A DNA stretch of 5,471 nucleotides from GCA-003244245 sp964250265 (GTDB taxonomy: Bacteria; Actinomycetota; Actinomycetes; Mycobacteriales; Pseudonocardiaceae), in NCBI GenBank assembly GCA_964250265.1, contig CAXUFG010000287.1, forward strand, positions 1-5,471, given 5' to 3'. The position numbers and the translations under genes were made by a program. Position 1 is the stretch's first letter. Every line of letters starts with the position of its first letter. Below the pieces are notes generated by a model. It was not told where the DNA came from. It did no database searches and saw nothing but the letters and a program-made list of their open reading frames with translations. Below are positions 1 through 5,471 of this stretch, in pieces.

Positions 1-9
1 CAACTTCAT
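1..9 (-). CDS. Start of a possible CoxG-like (SRPBCC) gene, cut by window edge
   Basis: Only ATG AAG TTG (Met-Lys-Leu) is visible before the window ends. The ATG lies 5 bases after a TGA that closes a partial copy of the FAD-subunit gene end, and a purine-rich GGGAGG (plus-strand 19-24) sits 9 bases upstream as a plausible ribosome binding site. CoxG-family proteins, membrane-associated SRPBCC-fold accessory factors of Mo-hydroxylase clusters, often begin Met-Lys-Leu and often follow the structural genes. That family knowledge, not the three codons, drives the guess. It could equally be another small gene or not a gene. Confidence 0.35.
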
Positions 10-13
10 GCAG

Positions 14-165
14 GTCAGCCTCCCACTCCGGCGGCCGCGGCGACACCTCCCCTGATGCCTCAGTCTCCCGAGCTCAACAACAGAGCTGCCTTGCTGACCG
101 GGAACAGCGCTGCTGTTGAGCTCGGGAGGAGGAGAGTCAGCCCCCCACTCCGGCGGCTGTGGTGA
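14..165. repeat. Direct repeat pair: duplicated 3' end of the FAD-subunit gene
   Basis: Bases 14-43 and 136-165 align without gaps at a 122-base offset and match at 26 of 30 positions. The first 22 bases differ at one position only. The right copy is the true 3' end of the FAD-subunit gene (…Thr-Thr-Ala-Ala-Gly-Val-Gly-Gly-stop). In the same minus-strand frame the left copy reads …Ala-Ala-Ala-Ala-Gly-Val-Gly-Gly-stop, and it is the one placed directly before the next putative start codon. In that frame the left copy is open for only about 14 codons before an upstream TGA at plus-strand 60-62. Homology rather than low-complexity coincidence is likely but unproven. Confidence 0.6.
65..128 (-). 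terminator. Long stem-loop just downstream of the Mo-hydroxylase operon
   Basis: Bases 65-83 and 110-128 are inverted repeats matching at 18 of 19 positions, and the one mismatch can form a G-U pair in RNA. Inside, 85-88 can pair with 105-108 across one mismatch, leaving a smaller loop. The structure begins 9 bases after the FAD-subunit stop codon, where a terminator or an mRNA 3' stabiliser would sit. No T run follows on the transcribed strand, so a classical intrinsic terminator is not shown; U-less hairpins have been proposed as terminators in mycobacteria. It could instead be a small REP-like or MITE-like palindromic element, given the duplicated flanks. Confidence 0.55.
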
Positions 166-997
166 GAGCGCGGCCGGTGAGCACGCGGGCTAGGTGCTCG
201 CGGTAGTCGACGTCGGCGTTGCCGTCCGAGCTCGGGCTGGTGCCTTCGGCCGCGTGTTCGGCGGCGGCGCGGATCGTCTCGGCGTTGGCCGGTTGACCGA
301 CCAGGGCATGCTCGACGCCGGTCGCCCGGATCGGGGTGGCGCCCATGTTGGTCAGGGCCACCCTGGCTTCGGCGATCGACCCGCCCTCGGTTCGCACCGC
401 CGCGGCGACCGCGACGATCGACCAGGCCTGTGCAACCCGGTTGAATTTCTCGTAATGCGCTCCCCAGCCGGTCTTCTTGGGGATTCGAAGCTCGACGAGC
501 ACGTCGTCAGGGCCCACCGCGGTGGTGAACAGATCGACGAAGAATTCCGCGACCGGCACGGTACGCCGGCCGCCAGGTCCCACGATGACCATCTCGCAAT
601 CCAGTGCCACCGCCGGTGCCAGCAGGTCACCGGCCGGGTCGGCGTGTACCAGGGCACCCCCGAGGGTGCCACGATGCCTGATCTGCGGATCACCCACCGT
701 CCGGGTGGCCAGGGCAAGCAGCGCGGCATGCTCGGCCACCAGCGGATCGTTGATCACGTCGTGGTGCGTGGTCATCGCCCCGATGACGATGGCACCACCG
801 TCATCCCGAACCCCGCGCAGTTCGCTGATCTTGTTCAGGTCCACGATCGTTGTCGGGGAGGCCAGGCGCAGCCGGAGCACCGGCACCAGGCTCTGGCCGC
901 CGGCCAGGACCTTGGCGTCCTCGCCGGCCTGAGAAAGCACTGCCAGCGCCTCCTCCACTGTGGAAACGGCAACATAATCGAATGCGGACGGAATCAC
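137..997 (-). CDS. coxM: Mo-hydroxylase FAD-binding medium subunit (CoxM-like)
   Basis: This 286-residue protein is the medium subunit of a CO dehydrogenase/xanthine dehydrogenase-family enzyme. It binds FAD and passes electrons from the [2Fe-2S] subunit to an external acceptor. The two family FAD-binding motifs are present: AGGQS at residues 32-36 and TLGG at 111-114, with a DPQIRHRGTLGGALVHADPA-type stretch around the second. The length is normal for stand-alone family members. The N-terminus (IPSAFDYVAVSTVEEAL) starts like known homologues, which supports the GTG start at 997. That GTG overlaps the large-subunit stop in the four bases GTGA, implying translational coupling. The C-terminal domain (about 180-286) is conventional. 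The coxM symbol is family-level only, because the large subunit indicates a form II enzyme of unknown substrate. The last codons are duplicated downstream. Confidence 0.93.
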   Translation of the reverse strand: MIPSAFDYVAVSTVEEALAVLSQAGEDAKVLAGGQSLVPVLRLRLASPTTIVDLNKISELRGVRDDGGAIVIGAMTTHHDVINDPLVAEHAALLALATRTVGDPQIRHRGTLGGALVHADPAGDLLAPAVALDCEMVIVGPGGRRTVPVAEFFVDLFTTAVGPDDVLVELRIPKKTGWGAHYEKFNRVAQAWSIVAVAAAVRTEGGSIAEARVALTNMGATPIRATGVEHALVGQPANAETIRAAAEHAAEGTSPSSDGNADVDYREHLARVLTGRALTTAAGVGG

Positions 998-3468
998 CGG
1001 GCGCCTCCCTGCGCGTCGATCGAGCCCAACCCGCCACCGGCGGCGGGCTCGGTGGCGTGCTCCGACGTCGGCTTGGCGGTTCCCCGGGCCGAGCGCACTG
1101 CTCGCCAGACCCGCTGCGGCGAGCATGGCATCTCGATGTCGGTAACCCCGAGATGGCGGACCGCGTCGATGATCGCGTTGACCACCGCCGGGGTGGAGGC
1201 GATGGCGCCGGCCTCCCCGACGCCCTTGACTCCCAGTGAGTTGGACGTCGCGGGCGTTTCGGTGCGGTCGGTGGTGAAGTGGGGTAGATCCCCTGCGCTG
1301 GGCACCAGATAATCGGCCAGCGTGCCGGACACCAGCGTGCCGCTCTCGTCGTAGACGGCCTCCTCGAATAAGGCCTGGGCGATGCCCTGGGCCAGGCCCC
1401 CATGCACCTGCCCCTCGACGATCATCGGGTTGACCACCTTGCCCACATCGTCCACGCAGACGTAGCTGCGGATCTTCACCCAGCCGGTGTCGGTGTCCAC
1501 TTCGGTCGCGCACAGGTGGGTGCCGTGCGGGAACGAGAAATTCTCCGGGTCGAAGGTCGCCTCGGAGTCCAGCGAGGGCTCGATGCCCTCCGGGTAGTTG
1601 TGTGCGGCGAAGACCGCAAACGCGATTTCCTGGATCGTGATGCTCCGGTCGGTGCCCTTGATGGTGAACTTGCCGTGCACGAACTCGAGGTCGTCCTCGG
1701 AGCACTCCAGCAGGTGCGCTGCCATCTTCTTCGCCTTGTCGATCACCTTGTCCACGGCCATGACCATCGCGATACCGCCGACGGCGAGCGACCGGGAGCC
1801 GTAGGTGTCCATGCCCTTGGCCGAGACCTGGGTGTCGCCGTGCAGCACCTCGATGTCCTCGAACGGCACCCCCAACCGGTCGGCGATGATCTGACTCCAC
1901 GCCGTCTCATGCCCCTGGCCATGCGCGGAGACCCCGGTGACCGCCTCGACCTTGCCGGTGGCCAGGACCCGGACGGTGGCGTGCTCCCAACCGCCGGCTC
2001 CGTAGGACAGCGCACCCAGAATCCGGGACGGGGCCAGCCCGCACATCTCTGTGAAGGTCGAGATGCCGATGCCCAGCTGCACCGGGTCGTTCGCCTCCCG
2101 GCGGCGGCGCTGCTCGGCGCGCAGCCCGTCGTAGCCGAACAGCTCCTTGGCCTTGGCGGTGGCGGCCTCGTAGTTGCCCGAGTCGTAGGTCAGCGTGGCG
2201 ACCGTGGTGTACGGGAACTCTTCATGCGTGATCCAGTTGCGCTCCCGCAGCTCCAGCGGCTCCATGCCCAGCTCGGCGGCGAGCTCGTCCATCATCCGTT
2301 CGATGGCGAAGGTGGCCTCCGGGCGGCCGGCGCCGCGGTAGGCGTCGGTCGGGGTCTTGGTGGTGAACACATTGGTGCAGGCAAAGCGGTAGGCCGGGAA
2401 CTTGTAGATCCCGCCGTACATGAACGCCCCGAGCAGCGGTATCCCAGGCGTGATGATTCGCAGGTAGGCGCCCATGTCAGCCATCAACTCGACCTTGAGT
2501 GCCAAGACCGTGCCGTCCTTGCGGGCCGCCAGCGTCAGGTCCTGGATCTGACCCCGACCATGGTGGGTGGCAACCATGCACTCCGAACGGGTCTCGGTCC
2601 ACTTGACGGGCTTGCCCATCCGCCGAGCGACCAGCACGGTGAGGAACTCCTCCGGTATCACTTGGAGCTTGCCACCGAACCCACCGCCGACGTCCGGTGC
2701 GATGACCCGCACCTTCTGCTCGGGCAGGCCCAGGATGAGCGCGGTCATTGTCTTGAGGATGTGCGGCACCTGGGTGGACGACCACATGGTCAGCTGCTCG
2801 CCAGTCGGGTCGACCACAACCGAGCGCGGCTCCATGAAGGCCGGGATCAGCCGCTGCTGATGGAACCGCCGCCGGACCACGATGGCCGCCGGGTCGGACT
2901 CCGCAGCGGAGATCGCCGCATCGGCGCTGCCGCCGCTGCCCGCCTCACCGGAATCGAAGACCCATAGTGCATTGCGATTGGTGCCCAGCTCGGGGTGCAC
3001 GAGCGGGGCGACCTCGGCCAGCGCAGCCTCCATGTCCAGCACCGGCTCCAGCACGTCGTAGTCGACCTCGACGGCGTTGGCGGCGTCTGCGGCCGATGCC
3101 GCATCGCGGGCCACCACGACAGCGACCCCCTCACCGGCGAAGTGCACGGTGTCCACGGCCAGCGGCGGGGCTTTCGGGGATTTCATGTCGGGCGTGATCT
3201 GCCACGCGCAGGGCATGCTGATGTCCTGCGCGCCGAGGTCGGTGGCGGTGAACACACCGTGCACCCCGGGCAGCTGTTTGGCCGCGTCGGTGTTGAGCCG
3301 GGTGATCTTGGCGTGCGCCAGCGGGCTGCGGACCACGGCCAGATGCAGCATCCCGGGTAGCGCGATGTTGTCCGTCCAGCGGGTCCGCCCGGTGATCAGC
3401 CGGGAGTCCTCCTTGCGCTTGCGGGCCCGGCCGAACTCACCGGTCGCCGGCTGCGTGGTGACGGTCAT
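994..3468 (-). CDS. coxL: Mo-hydroxylase large catalytic subunit, form II (CoxL-like)
   Basis: This 824-residue catalytic subunit would bind molybdopterin-cytosine dinucleotide and hydroxylate its substrate. The N-terminal aldehyde oxidase/xanthine dehydrogenase a/b-hammerhead domain spans about 20-145, followed by the Mo-cofactor-binding domains to about 790. Visible motifs are GGGFGGK (261-267), the active-site loop AYRGAGR (376-382), GQGHET (517-522) and GVKGVGEAG (746-754). Within the last, Glu752 matches the catalytic base that activates the Mo-bound water in this family. AYRGAGR marks form II; proven CO dehydrogenases carry AYxCSFR with a Cu-binding Cys, absent here. CO oxidation is thus not supported and the substrate is unknown. 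The start at 3468 shares one base with the small-subunit stop (TGATG). An upstream in-frame start at 3597 would only read through the small-subunit gene. The last 35 or so residues are Gly/Ala-rich and probably disordered. Confidence 0.95.
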   Translation of the reverse strand: MTVTTQPATGEFGRARKRKEDSRLITGRTRWTDNIALPGMLHLAVVRSPLAHAKITRLNTDAAKQLPGVHGVFTATDLGAQDISMPCAWQITPDMKSPKAPPLAVDTVHFAGEGVAVVVARDAASAADAANAVEVDYDVLEPVLDMEAALAEVAPLVHPELGTNRNALWVFDSGEAGSGGSADAAISAAESDPAAIVVRRRFHQQRLIPAFMEPRSVVVDPTGEQLTMWSSTQVPHILKTMTALILGLPEQKVRVIAPDVGGGFGGKLQVIPEEFLTVLVARRMGKPVKWTETRSECMVATHHGRGQIQDLTLAARKDGTVLALKVELMADMGAYLRIITPGIPLLGAFMYGGIYKFPAYRFACTNVFTTKTPTDAYRGAGRPEATFAIERMMDELAAELGMEPLELRERNWITHEEFPYTTVATLTYDSGNYEAATAKAKELFGYDGLRAEQRRRREANDPVQLGIGISTFTEMCGLAPSRILGALSYGAGGWEHATVRVLATGKVEAVTGVSAHGQGHETAWSQIIADRLGVPFEDIEVLHGDTQVSAKGMDTYGSRSLAVGGIAMVMAVDKVIDKAKKMAAHLLECSEDDLEFVHGKFTIKGTDRSITIQEIAFAVFAAHNYPEGIEPSLDSEATFDPENFSFPHGTHLCATEVDTDTGWVKIRSYVCVDDVGKVVNPMIVEGQVHGGLAQGIAQALFEEAVYDESGTLVSGTLADYLVPSAGDLPHFTTDRTETPATSNSLGVKGVGEAGAIASTPAVVNAIIDAVRHLGVTDIEMPCSPQRVWRAVRSARGTAKPTSEHATEPAAGGGLGSIDAQGGAR

Positions 3469-3995
3469 CAGTTCCCCCCCGTGCTGACTGTGCTGGGGGC
3501 GGCGGTGCTGGGCTGCTGGGTGCGTAGGGCCGGCTTCATCTTCTCCGCGGCATCCAGCACGGCACGCACGATGTTCTGGTAGCCGGTGCAGCGGCACAGG
3601 TTGCCCTCAAGTCCCGCCCGCACGCTCTGCTCGTCCGGATCGGGATCATCGCCGAGCAGGTCGATCGCCTGCATGATCATGCCGGGGGTGCAGTAGCCGC
3701 ACTGCAGGGCGTGGTTGTCGTGGAAGGCCTGCTGCATCGGGTGCAGCTTCCCGTCGCGGGCCAGGCCTTCAATGGTCGTAATCTCACTGCCGTCGACCTG
3801 CACCGCGAAAACCGAGCAGGACTTCACGCTCCGGCCGTCCAGCGCAACGGTGCAGGCGCCGCAGTTGCTGGTGTCGCAGCCGATGACCGTTCCGGTCTTT
3901 CCCAGCCTTTCCCTGAGGTAGTGCACCAGCAGGGCTCGTGGTTCAATTTCGTCGACGTAGGAGACGCCGTCGACCATGACCGTAATGCGCGTCAC
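3468..3995 (-). CDS. coxS: Mo-hydroxylase [2Fe-2S] small subunit (CoxS-like)
   Basis: This 175-residue iron-sulfur subunit links the Mo site to FAD. All eight cluster cysteines are present. The N-terminal plant-ferredoxin-type cluster uses Cys40, Cys45, Cys48 and Cys60 (CDTSNCGAC, then C). The C-terminal all-helical cluster uses Cys99, Cys102, Cys134 and Cys136 (CGYC and CRC, with GNLCRCTGYQNI). I chose the GTG at 3995 because GAGGAG lies 8 bases upstream and the protein then begins TRITVMVDG, like homologues. An ATG at 4034 would add 13 residues with no family counterpart and would translate through that binding site. The extension after about residue 155 is Thr/Ser/Pro-rich and variable. 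No twin-arginine or other signal peptide is seen, so the enzyme is probably cytoplasmic. It is the first gene of the operon. Confidence 0.95.
   Translation of the reverse strand: MTRITVMVDGVSYVDEIEPRALLVHYLRERLGKTGTVIGCDTSNCGACTVALDGRSVKSCSVFAVQVDGSEITTIEGLARDGKLHPMQQAFHDNHALQCGYCTPGMIMQAIDLLGDDPDPDEQSVRAGLEGNLCRCTGYQNIVRAVLDAAEKMKPALRTQQPSTAAPSTVSTGGN
3474..3480 (-). promoter_or_regulatory. G7 run: large-subunit ribosome binding site, possible slippery site
   Basis: Seven G residues on the coding strand lie 5 bases before the large-subunit ATG and are the only purine-rich tract there, so they probably serve as its ribosome binding site. In the small-subunit frame the run reads G_GGG_GGG followed by AAC TGA, which fits the X_XXY_YYZ pattern of a -1 slippery heptamer. 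A -1 shift would avoid the TGA and continue into the large-subunit frame (Gly-Glu-Leu-Met-Thr-Val). The layout is seen; any frameshifting is conjecture. Confidence 0.4.
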
Positions 3996-4003
3996 GGGCT
4001 CTA

Positions 4004-4009
4004 CTCCTC
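4004..4009 (-). promoter_or_regulatory. Ribosome binding site deciding the small-subunit start
   Basis: The coding strand reads GAGGAG at 4009-4004, 8 bases before the GTG at 3995. It is the best Shine-Dalgarno match seen in the window and favours that GTG over the in-frame ATG at 4034. Confidence 0.75.
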
Positions 4010-4038
4010 GTCCGGTCGGCGCCGCCGACCGCATTAGT

Positions 4039-4152
4039 GGGTTCCCCTCGACGACCAGAAATCACCGAGGAACCGCCACGACCTTGTGGCGGCTACACCT
4101 ATCCCACCGCGCATCCGGCGCCCCCGCAAACGCAGTCACGTACGGGGAACCC
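4039..4152 (-). ncRNA. Candidate structured 5' leader of the Mo-hydroxylase operon
   Basis: In the transcript direction GGGTTCCCC (4152-4144) is perfectly complementary to GGGGAACCC (4047-4039), a 9-bp stem enclosing about 96 bases. Inside is a perfect 7-bp hairpin with a 6-base loop (4073-4079 with 4086-4092). Two shorter pairings compete for the closing segment: 4046-4050 with 4066-4070, and 4040-4045 with 4069-4074. Competing stems just upstream of a ribosome binding site could form a regulatory leader, but I recognise no known riboswitch class, including the Moco type. The inverted GGTTCC units could instead be a DNA operator. No peptide-coding gene is convincing here. Confidence 0.35.
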
Positions 4153-4201
4153 GCAGGTTAAGACCCCAGCAAGTGGGTCAATTCACAGAATCCCGCAAAT
4201 G

Positions 4202-4230
4202 CGTATAAAAATAGCAACAAATCACCGCAA
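4202..4230 (-). promoter_or_regulatory. Putative promoter of the Mo-hydroxylase operon
   Basis: On the coding strand TTGCGG (4230-4225) and TATACG (4207-4202) are separated by 17 bases and each match the primary-sigma consensus at 4 of 6 positions. They lie in the only AT-rich patch of the gap between the dehydrogenase and the small-subunit gene. Initiation near 4195 would give an untranslated leader of about 200 bases, covering the predicted structures. An alternative TTGACC lies about 50 bases further downstream, but without a well-spaced -10 box. Confidence 0.4.
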
Positions 4231-4350
4231 GTATGGCTGATTACCCCTACGGGTGCATCCGAGCGACGGGCAGATCTGCTGAGGCAGCGGGTGATCGGGA
4301 TTGAGGCGTCGGTCCCTGCCGACCACCGGCGTCCAGCACGAGGAACGGGG
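4231..4350. other. Intergenic spacer with short palindromes
   Basis: This is the part of the gap between the dehydrogenase stop and the putative operon promoter. It holds a perfect 10-bp palindrome, GCAGATCTGC (4270-4279), a 4-bp-stem palindrome at 4243-4254, and a 5-bp stem with a 6-base loop at 4308-4323. The last follows the dehydrogenase gene but lacks a T tract. Any of these could be an operator or weak terminator, and none is strong. I see no gene in it. Confidence 0.3.
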
Positions 4351-5238
4351 TCAGCTGGCTGGATGAGAACTCGCTACTCGCAGGCCCGGAGGCATCCGCT
4401 TCTCCAAACCGAAGGGCTCGAGGTGGTGGCCTAGGGCGCCGTCGAAGGCCACGGCGATGTCCTCGGTATCCCAGCCGGTGCAACGCAGCACCGGCTCCTT
4501 GATGGCCGGCTGGCGCACGATGTGCAGCTGGTCCCCGGTACACCGGATGAGCTGCCCGGTGATGCCCTCGGCGAGATCCGACAGTAGGTAGGTGATCAGC
4601 GGTGCTACCAGGTCTGGGGTACGTTCACGCGTGCAGCGCAGCTGGGCGGCCGGCGACTGCTCTACCAGCCGGGTCCAGGCCAGCGGACAGACCCCGTTGA
4701 CCCGGACTCCCACCTCCTCCAGATCCAGCGCCCAGGAATAGGTGAGGGAGGCAACCGCTCCTTTGGAAGCGGAATAGGCACCTGCGCGGCGCTGACCGAA
4801 TGACGATCCCGACGAGATGTTGACGATCGATCCGCTGCCCTGGGCACGCATCACCTGTGCAGCCGCGATGCCGCAGTAGAGCACTCCCAGAACGTTGACC
4901 TCGATGATGTCGCGGGCGGCGCCACTGTCCTCTTCCCAAGGCAGTACCTCCTGGGGGCCAAGCGCCGCGTTGTTCACCAGACCATCAACCCGGCCGAACG
5001 TCGCCAGGCACTGCTCGACAATCCCACTGGCCTGGTCTGGATCACGGACCGACTTGACGCTGGGCACCGCCCGGCCGCCGTGGCAGACGATCCGGTCTGC
5101 GACCGCCCGAGCCAGGGCGCCCTCGACGTCATTGACCACGATGCTGGCGCCGGAGCGGGCGGCGTGCAACGCGTAAGCCTCCCCCAGACCGCGGCCGGCA
5201 CCGGTGATCACGACCGCCTTGCCTTCGAGGATGCCCAT
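4351..5238 (-). CDS. Short-chain dehydrogenase/reductase (SDR), NAD-preferring
   Basis: This 295-residue Rossmann-fold oxidoreductase of the classical SDR type interconverts an alcohol and a ketone with a nicotinamide cofactor. It has the dinucleotide-binding TGAGRGLG at residues 12-19, an acidic residue (Asp37) after the second strand that usually favours NAD over NADP, and NNA at 89-91. The catalytic set Asn115, Ser142, Tyr155 and Lys159 (YSASK) is complete. The usual NNAG reads NNAA. Beyond the roughly 250-residue core is a 45-residue extension (GWDTEDIAVAFDGAL…) of the kind found in SDRs near hydroxyacyl-CoA and hydroxysteroid dehydrogenases. The exact substrate cannot be read from sequence. 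The ATG at 5238 gives the canonical MGILEGKAVVITG start, with a weak GAAGGG 9 bases upstream. The gene is co-directional with the Mo-hydroxylase operon but 355 bases before it, so it is probably transcribed separately. Confidence 0.92.
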   Translation of the reverse strand: MGILEGKAVVITGAGRGLGEAYALHAARSGASIVVNDVEGALARAVADRIVCHGGRAVPSVKSVRDPDQASGIVEQCLATFGRVDGLVNNAALGPQEVLPWEEDSGAARDIIEVNVLGVLYCGIAAAQVMRAQGSGSIVNISSGSSFGQRRAGAYSASKGAVASLTYSWALDLEEVGVRVNGVCPLAWTRLVEQSPAAQLRCTRERTPDLVAPLITYLLSDLAEGITGQLIRCTGDQLHIVRQPAIKEPVLRCTGWDTEDIAVAFDGALGHHLEPFGLEKRMPPGLRVASSHPAS

Positions 5239-5377
5239 GACTGCCCGCCCTTCGGGTGGCCGGTGCCCGATAGCCCGGCGATGCCACCAGTTTCGGGGAG
5301 AAGGTCACCAAGAACGTGCAGAGGTTCAGCGAAGGGTAACTGCACGGCGACGAACGGATGCGGCCATTCGCCGCAAC

Positions 5378-5444
5378 GGATACCCCCGACTAGTCGCAAC
5401 CGGTACATCCCGACTAGTCACGACGGTTACGCCGGACTAGTCAA
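5378..5444. repeat. Three tandem 23-24 bp repeats centred on palindrome GACTAGTC
   Basis: The self-complementary octamer GACTAGTC occurs at 5388-5395, 5412-5419 and 5435-5442, spaced 24 and 23 bases. The flanks repeat too: units 5378-5397, 5402-5421 and 5425-5444 share a GG-(A/T)-TAC-like left side, then C-rich bases, then the octamer. CTAG is generally scarce in bacterial DNA, so three copies in 55 bases stand out. The array lies about 140-200 bases upstream of the dehydrogenase start, and the octamer nearest the right edge contains the stop codon of the upstream gene. It may be an operator array for a dimeric regulator; no regulator is identified. Confidence 0.7.
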
Positions 5445-5471
5445 CCGTGAGCACCAAGGGGCCGTCCTCGG
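5437..5471 (-). CDS. 3' end of an unidentified upstream gene, cut by window edge
   Basis: Reading leftward from the window edge, one minus-strand frame gives Glu-Asp-Gly-Pro-Leu-Val-Leu-Thr-Val-Asp and then TAG at 5439-5437. The composition and G/C-ending codons look like a genuine protein C-terminus. Another minus-strand frame ends at TGA 5443-5441 (…Gly-Ala-His-Gly), and a plus-strand GTG at 5447 is also open, so the call is tentative. Too little is visible for function. The TAG lies inside the first GACTAGTC repeat met in the transcript direction. Confidence 0.4.
   Translation of the reverse strand, partial: EDGPLVLTVD

Noticed and set aside
194..1312. 372-codon open frame on the plus strand
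   Set aside because: It is antisense to the FAD subunit and the end of the large subunit, has low-complexity composition and no family motifs, and is explained by GC-biased codon use on the other strand.
998..1900. Long N-terminal extension of the FAD-subunit frame
   Set aside because: The added residues are the large-subunit gene read in another frame, Arg/Gly/His-rich and without domain sense. The family-typical N-terminus starts at the GTG at 997.
1402..2967. 521-codon open frame on the plus strand
   Set aside because: It lies wholly antisense to the large-subunit gene and is rich in Arg, Gly, His and Val, as expected of a GC-rich shadow frame. It has no recognisable motif.
3469..3597. 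Large-subunit start at 3597
   Set aside because: The extra 43 residues overlap the conserved 3' half of the small-subunit gene and do not resemble large-subunit N-termini. The ATG at 3468 follows a G-rich binding tract.
4039..4152. tRNA or known riboswitch in the leader
   Set aside because: There is no cloverleaf with a T-loop consensus and no recognisable match to a known riboswitch core. Only generic stems are seen.
4037..4240. 67-codon plus-strand frame in the intergenic gap
   Set aside because: It runs against all neighbouring genes, has no Shine-Dalgarno of note and no recognisable sequence, and it overlaps the inverted repeats and promoter-like patch.
4247..4543. 98-codon minus-strand frame across the dehydrogenase 3' end and spacer
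   Set aside because: Most of it is an out-of-frame reading of the dehydrogenase gene, with no motif and no convincing ribosome binding site.
5378..5444. CRISPR array
   Set aside because: Units are 23-24 bp back to back with no unique spacers of the usual 30 or more bases, and only three copies. This is a tandem repeat, not a CRISPR.

Overview
The window is GC-rich, uses GTG starts and packs its genes tightly, which fits a high-GC actinobacterium. A mycobacterium or close relative is the best guess, but no lineage-specific marker settles it. Every credible gene lies on the minus strand, so transcription runs from high to low coordinates.

Layout in transcription order: (1) the last codons of an unidentified gene at the right edge (5471-5437); (2) a roughly 200-base gap holding three tandem 23-24 bp repeats, each built on the palindrome GACTAGTC; (3) a classical short-chain dehydrogenase/reductase (5238-4351); (4) a 355-base gap with an AT-rich promoter-like patch and a potentially structured leader; (5) a three-gene molybdenum-hydroxylase operon in the order small [2Fe-2S] subunit (3995-3468), large molybdopterin subunit (3468-994) and FAD subunit (997-137), whose reading frames overlap by 1 and 4 bases; (6) a 136-base junction with a strong inverted repeat and a second partial copy of the FAD gene's 3' end; (7) three codons (Met-Lys-Leu) of what may be a CoxG-type gene at the left edge.

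The three subunits form a complete, apparently intact enzyme of the CO dehydrogenase / xanthine dehydrogenase family. Electrons would pass from the Mo-cytosine dinucleotide site in the large subunit, through two [2Fe-2S] clusters in the small subunit, to FAD in the medium subunit. The large-subunit active-site loop reads AYRGAGR, the 'form II' signature, and lacks the AYxCSFR cysteine of proven CO dehydrogenases. The substrate is therefore unknown and CO oxidation should not be assumed. The upstream dehydrogenase could act on an alcohol or hydroxyacyl intermediate of the same pathway, but only proximity and shared strand support that.

I see no wholly new system. The best leads are non-coding: the duplicated gene end flanking a long hairpin at the left edge, the GACTAGTC array, the invertedly repeated leader before the small-subunit gene, and an in-frame G7 slippery-type run at the small/large subunit junction.
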